Shown here in pieces: positions 59,255-64,000 of a DNA stretch of 64,000 bases. A program made the position numbers and the translations under genes. Where the stretch lies: NCBI GenBank assembly GCA_028583415.1, contig CM053266.1:29078942-29142941 (forward strand). The letters are read 5' to 3'. This DNA comes from Protea cynaroides. Lineage: Eukaryota > Streptophyta > Magnoliopsida > Proteales > Proteaceae. Positions within the stretch are counted from its first letter, which is position 1. Each line of letters begins with the position of its first letter. The notes under the pieces were generated by a model that was given only the letters and a program-made list of their open reading frames with translations, ran no database searches and was not told the DNA's origin.

Positions 59255-59600
59255 TAGGTAGACAATTCTTTATCTAGTTGGAAAAGACTTTTATTGCTTT
59301 AAGTCTTTTATTACTTTTAAGTGTTTTAAGTGTATTAGTTACTTTCCTTTATTTTAGGTAGAGTTCTATTAGAAATAAACTACCTCCAAGGTAATTTATT
59401 GTCTGGAGGAGTTCTAGGACTAGTTTGCTTATTGTTAAGTCTTCTATATGGTTTTATAAAGGGCTACAAGCCTGAGCAAGAATTTGATGAATGAAATGCT
59501 GGTTGCTGCCTTTCATCCAATGGTGAAACGATCAAGGATAGAGACTGGTGTTTGATCCAGTTGCCACCTTGCTGTGGGAAGCCCAGCTGCCCAGGTGGAT
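59255..59600 (+). repeat. Copia-type LTR fragment
   Basis: Resembles the complement of 56061-56420; contains TATAAAGGGCTACAAGCC near 59454. Borders not found. Confidence 0.5.
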
Positions 59601-60703
59601 CATCTAATGTTCTGTTTCCTATCGGTTGCTGCTCTCCAGTTCCTCAAGATATTCCTGCATTACTTTATTACTAGTAAGTGCGATTTTTGATTCTGTTTCG
59701 ATCATACTTACCTAAGATTTTCCTGTGAAACTTTCCCCCCAAGTTTGGTGATTTCAGATTCGATCCACTATTAGATCAGTCCCATGTTATGGTTGAGTTT
59801 CCCATTCATCTAGAAGGAAACTCGATCCAAATATCTTGTTCTTTTGATCAGTGAACTCTGATATGTTCCTGTTCTCCTACATTCTGCCTTGTTGAGTTTT
59901 ATTGCTCTTTTGTTTCTGAAATTTCCCATAAAGCTTGGTCTTCGAATTTTGCAAGCTCTGGTCATATTAGCCGTTGGATTACTCCCCTATTTGGATTGAG
60001 TTCTCCACTCACTTGAAGGTAGACTCGAAAGGTAGACTCGATCCCAGTTTCAGGTCCTGACCTGCTGATCAAGGGGTTTCCCTATTCTCCTATATCTGTT
60101 CTGTAGTGAGTTGGTGACAGGTTTATATTGTTATATCAGATCTGGAATTTTGGAGTTAATGTCTGAATAAGGTCCTGCTCCTTGGGACAGTTTGGCCATT
60201 CAATTCAGTCCTACATTAGCTGTTCTATATCGTCTCTGATGTAAAGCCAATCTTGATCCAGGGAAAACCATTGGAGATTAGCTTGCGGCAGGATCGCATG
60301 TACTCTTTTCAGACAATACTATTAGGTCACAAACAGCAACAGGAAAGAAAAGAAAAAACTGAAAATAAAGGGATTAAGTAGGGAAGAACCTAGATTTCTC
60401 ACCTAGTGTTTGGTAGAATCCTCACTACCGCAAGGTTTCCCACCTTGAATTCTAGTAGACTGTCTCTACCACAGGTGTTTCTCACCTCTCTCTGCTTCTC
60501 ACAGAATAAGCAAAGGCAGCAGCCATTTTTTCAAAATCAGAATCGTTGGGAGCTTCTCACTTCTCCTTTATTTATTACTTAGAATAGGTATTATAAGAAT
60601 GGTAACCCATTTAGTTACTGCCCCAATCTCCCCTGTCTTAACAAAGAAGAAACCTTGAAAATACAAACTAAATACACTCAAGGCAGGAAATAGAAACTGA
60701 ATA
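59601..60703. other. Intron sequence, probably old transposon DNA
   Basis: Repeated phrases (GATTCGATCCA, TTAGATCAGTCCCATG) suggest decayed retrotransposon leader; no coding domain. Confidence 0.35.
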
Positions 60704-60836
60704 AAGAAAGGGACGTATCCAGTGCACGAGGCCCCCATCACTATGGAATCTGGGGAGGGACTTGTATATCCAGCCTTACCACCACTTCGCGGAGAGGCTG
60801 TTTACAGATTTAAACTCATGGCCACCAGGTTACAGA
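60704..60836 (-). mobile_element. Au SINE, 5'-truncated, with 16-bp target duplication
   Basis: On the minus strand it reads AAACAGCCTCTCCGCGAAG, TGGTAAGGCTGG, GGCCTCGTGCACTGG and a T-rich end, which I recognise as Au SINE. AAATAGAAACTGAATA flanks it at 60688-60703 and 60837-60852. Confidence 0.88.
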
Positions 60837-60852
60837 AAATAGAAACTGAATA

Positions 60853-61571
60853 TAAAACTAAATCAAATCTAGCAACCATAATAGAAACCTAATAAAAAAA
60901 GATATAAGCTAAATTAGATCCTGTGAGATCTTGTGGCTGGCGGCTGGCTGAACTGGGCTGCATGTCTTGCGGGTTACTTGGACTATGGGCTGCTGAATGG
61001 TTGTACCGTGTCAATCTTTGATGCATGCATAATGAATCTTTAGGAGGTTGTGTTTACTAGATTATTGTCTTCATTCTTAGGAAATTAACATTCATAGTGA
61101 TGCTAGTACTTCTGTTTACGCGGTTTTTGTTTTCTTGGGTTGATTTTATTGGACGTCTTCTCTTGCTTTTTTTTCCTTAGGGAAGGGATTAGTTCAAATT
61201 TTCGGAGCTTATTATATAGGCATATTGGTGGTATAGAGTTGTCTGTGAGAAGATCAAGGGAAATTCTTAGAACTTGATCCCTTTGTTGAATGTTGATAAG
61301 CCTTTTGACCTTCTCTTTGGTGCTTGAGTTTGGCACATGTAGATGGTTTTCTTTCTAAGCAACCTTTACTTTGACAATTATCAGAGCATGCTTCTATTGC
61401 ATATTCAATCTATGCATCACCGATTCACCGGTTGCTTCAGGGTTATGAGTTATTAAGATATTGAAACAAATGGTAAATGTGAAGCAGCATCCTGTTATTG
61501 ACTTATTGTATTATATGAGGTGTAATTTATTATGTAGATGTCTAATTTATGCATATTATTCATTTGGGCAG
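60853..61571. other. End of intron 2
   Basis: Nothing recognised except the 3' splice site. Confidence 0.4.
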
Positions 61572-61620
61572 GGTGCACTTTGATTCACATGAAGGGGAGT
61601 TCTGCTCTTGCAATGCGAAA
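61572..61620 (+). CDS. MOM1-like: MOM1-like silencing protein, third coding exon (49 nt)
   Basis: Completes the split Arg codon and reads VHFDSHEGEFCSCNAK, ending phase 0 at AAA/GTGAGG. The frame match after a 12.3 kb gap and the Cys pattern support it. The next exon was not identified; a protein-like stretch at about 61801-61855 (RKRASSEDRTCDSF) fits only in the wrong phase. Confidence 0.6.
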
Positions 61621-62540
61621 GTGAGGTTCTTATTTGGTTTTTTCTTTTTTGAGCATATTATCTGTAAACGCCTATAATTAGACAAATTAAAAGAAATTTT
61701 CAGGTGTTTTCAGATATTTTGGTACATATCCTCTGTTGAGAAGCTGTTCTTGACATACTGTTAAAAACAGGAAAGATAGGATTTCTGTTTGCTGCTTTAG
61801 GAGAAAGAGAGCTTCATCTGAAGATAGAACATGCGATTCTTTTGATGCTATCAGTAATTAATGTTCCCACTCAGTTTTTCTATATGCATGCAAAAAGTTA
61901 AATATGGAAGTTTCCACTACCTAATTTACAAGATTATTTGATTTTAGAGGATACTGCTGACCCAACTTTGTTTGTTTACAAGGGTGTTGCTGAATCTGTT
62001 TTGCACCTGCTAATTCTATGTCCTTTCTTTCATGAGTTCTGGTAATCTAATGTGGTTCTAGGTCACCTAATGGATTGGTTTCAGAAACCAACAGAAATCC
62101 AGAATTGCATACTAAGGAAAATTTACAGAATTCAATAGAAAATCAACAATAACAAATCAGCAACTGAGATAAGTCCAAAATCCTTGTCGAAGGCTTCTTT
62201 TGTGTAGGAGAACAGAATTTTAAAATCTGAGAACAACCAAATGGTCTGATCCTGAGATATGAGCAAAGTCCCACTGAGGGGTCACTCAAGAACAGAATTA
62301 TAGAGCCAGGATTGGATATTTTTGGACCCAATTTGGTAATGATTCTGTTTTTTTGTAAGATTCTGAGTTAGACACCCCCCCCACCAAAAAAAAAAAAAAA
62401 ACCCAATAATTACAAATTCCCATAATGACATATAATTATGTGCATTACATTTAAAGTTTCATTGAATTAACGATATTGGCCATGTGTAATGAATACTTAA
62501 ATTTACTATAAGCTGATACTTATGGTTGAATGGTTTGTCC

Positions 62541-62543
<3 letters not shown>
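61621..62543. other. Downstream intron of the MOM1-like gene
   Basis: No exon placed. C- and A-tracts near 62374-62400. Confidence 0.35.
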
Positions 62544-62574
<31 letters not shown>

Positions 62575-62667
62575 GGTAGGTATGGCCCCAAGGGGAGTTG
62601 AACTAATGACCTCTTCATTTTGAGGTATTGGTCTTTTACCAACTAAGCTATCCCCTTGGGGTTGGCC
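62544..62667 (-). mobile_element. tRNA-derived SINE with long poly(A) tail
   Basis: On the minus strand: box A TAGCTTAGTTGG (perfect match to the consensus), box B AGTTCAACTCC, then about 30 A (plus-strand T at 62544-62573). No clear target duplication. The tRNA fold is imperfect, so not a working tRNA gene. Confidence 0.72.
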
Positions 62668-64000
62668 CCTGCTTCTTGAAGGTTGAAGGAAAAACGTAAT
62701 AGTAGTGCGCTAGTACACTAATACAATCCACCATCAATTAAAAATTAAGTGCATATTACGTTTTACAAAATATAAGTACTTTGCTCATTAAATAAGGGGG
62801 TTCTAATCACCTGAAGCATTAGGAAACGGAACACCAAATATTCTCCACAATCGCAGGACATAGGAACCAAAACCAGCAACTGAGATTTAGTTAAAACAGA
62901 TAAAGACAAGTCTGATGTGGCCAAAAATCTGGTCGAGTGGAATAGCAGTGTAGGAGAATAAACCCTTAAATTTTGAACTAGATGCAACGGTCAAATTCCA
63001 AGATATGGCGTAGTCCCCAAAGTAGCAAGTTATCAAATCAGATCACAGGTAGAAGGTGGAGCAGAAATAGAATTAGTGACTATCAAAATAGTAACTAACA
63101 GATTTAGAAAGTAACAAATAGGAACTGAAACTGAAAATAGATACAAGAGATAGAAATAGCAAGTGGTTTCAGAAATTGGAAACTAACAGAAAATAATAAC
63201 TAGAATCAGATGGCAATAGAAACCCAAAGAAATAGAAACTGAAATCAGAAGAGCATATCAGTTTAGAAACATAATAGCTACGGGTTTCAGAAAATAAACG
63301 ATGGACATAACGATGGCAAAGAGGGTTCAACACCTTCAGATCAATGATCCCTCTTTGCTACAGGATCTTTACACAGCCCAACTCCAAAACAGATTTAATA
63401 ATCAATAGAGAAATCAATTTATCTAAAAAATCCAACCATTGACAACACTTGAAATTGATGGGAGACCCTCTTAACTTCAATTATGAACACTAGCAGAAAT
63501 ATGGAGTCGATCGAAGGAGAACTGAAACAACTACAGATTCTACAAGGTTGCTGTTTAGGTTACCGCCCAGATCTGGAGAAGTTTCTAAAATTTTTGATGA
63601 TGTTTAGCACCAAATGAGCAAAGATCTGGTAGTATTCTAACAGAATAATTGTCGCCAATGGGTATGAAGAACAGCCAATAACATGAGTAGAGAACAAACA
63701 ATAAGAACAAACAATAAGAAAACAAACTGTTGGTTGAGTCTCACAACCGAAGGAGACTCAACCAGAAATCAAAGTTTAACTTTTATTTTCTGGTCTAAAT
63801 CTGTCCCAGCCTTCTTTTACTTCTTACTTATATAATTTGTAAGATTACAAAATAATAGGAAATCCTAACTAAAACAGAAACTTCCTTTTTAGAGAATAGG
63901 AAAGTTTCCAAAATAGAAAATAGGAAAGTTTCTAAACACTTTTAGGAAACTAAATTTAAGAAAGTTTTTAGTTTCCAAACAATTAAAATTCTAAATAACT
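62668..64000. other. Repeat-derived or intronic DNA to the window end
   Basis: Phrases shared with 62100-62300 (GAGAACAG/GAATTT, AAGATATGG) suggest decayed retrotransposon DNA. TGTTGGTTGAGTCTCACAACC at 63728 with CTCAACC nearby looks like an LTR end but could not be paired. Confidence 0.35.

Larger units (their letters stand above)
49223..61571 (+). other. Intron 2 of the MOM1-like gene, 12.3 kb
   Basis: GT at 49223, AG at 61570-61571 (TTTGGGCAG). Most of it is transposon-derived: a copia element, Pack-MULE, SINEs, MITE and LTR fragments listed separately. Confidence 0.65.

Noticed and set aside
61801..61860. A fourth MOM1-like exon (RKRASSEDRTCDSF)
   Set aside because: The only good acceptor puts it in the wrong phase after exon 3; other phases meet a stop.
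62575..62660. A possible tRNA gene
   Set aside because: A and B boxes are good, but the anticodon and T arms do not fold properly and a 30-base poly(A) follows, so it is a SINE.

Overview
This window is plant nuclear DNA, most likely from an angiosperm with a large, repeat-rich genome. The evidence is chromovirus-type Ty3/gypsy and Ty1/copia retrotransposons with plant primer sites, an Ogre-like element with a 5.1 kb LTR, a Pack-MULE carrying plant gene fragments, Au-type SINEs, a piece of mitochondrial nad5, and one intron-containing plant gene. The species cannot be named from the sequence. There is no bacterial-style operon.

Region 1 (1-11420) is a Del/Tekay-type gypsy element whose 5' LTR lies off the left edge. 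It carries an antisense extra ORF of the putative plant transposon protein family. That ORF is open except for a nested LTR insertion (1035-3383, 5-bp target duplication AATAC). Next come gag, a candidate 70-nt intron, protease, RT-RNase H, integrase and chromodomain (4314-9135), with nine premature stops that are all one transition from a sense codon, and then the 3' LTR (9131-11420). LTR scraps, a MITE fragment and a 5'-truncated LTR follow, to 13986.

Region 2 (about 13987-43440) is one old copia element (5' region, primer site, gag, zinc knuckles, protease, integrase) blown apart by later insertions. I could order these from target duplications: solo LTRs at 16296-18648 (ATATA), 18684-21067, 23473-25723 (TTGAG), and an LTR at 25957-42069 (TTATT). 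The last is itself split by an Ogre-like complex (27024-40671), which contains another solo LTR (37618-39930).

All these gypsy LTRs belong to related subfamilies called A, B, C and D here. They share a backbone but carry different GGTCG/CGACC palindrome clusters. Unexpectedly, they also share a reading frame of about 43 codons ending in a CECxxCV(F/Y) tail. It lies just behind a splice-acceptor-like TTTTAG in constant phase and differs between subfamilies mainly at third codon positions. This is the best candidate for something undescribed.

Region 3 (44046-64000) holds the one host gene seen: the first coding exons of a MOM1-like transcriptional silencing protein (+ strand, 47946 onward). 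Exon joins are phase-consistent, and intron 2 is 12.3 kb. That intron contains a copia element with TSD CTAAT whose interior is non-coding, a Pack-MULE with ATL RING-finger and GH3 fragments, three SINEs with perfect target duplications, and a Harbinger-type MITE with a 400-bp ACC repeat. The gene runs on beyond the last exon I can place (61620); the rest of the window is repeat-derived or featureless.
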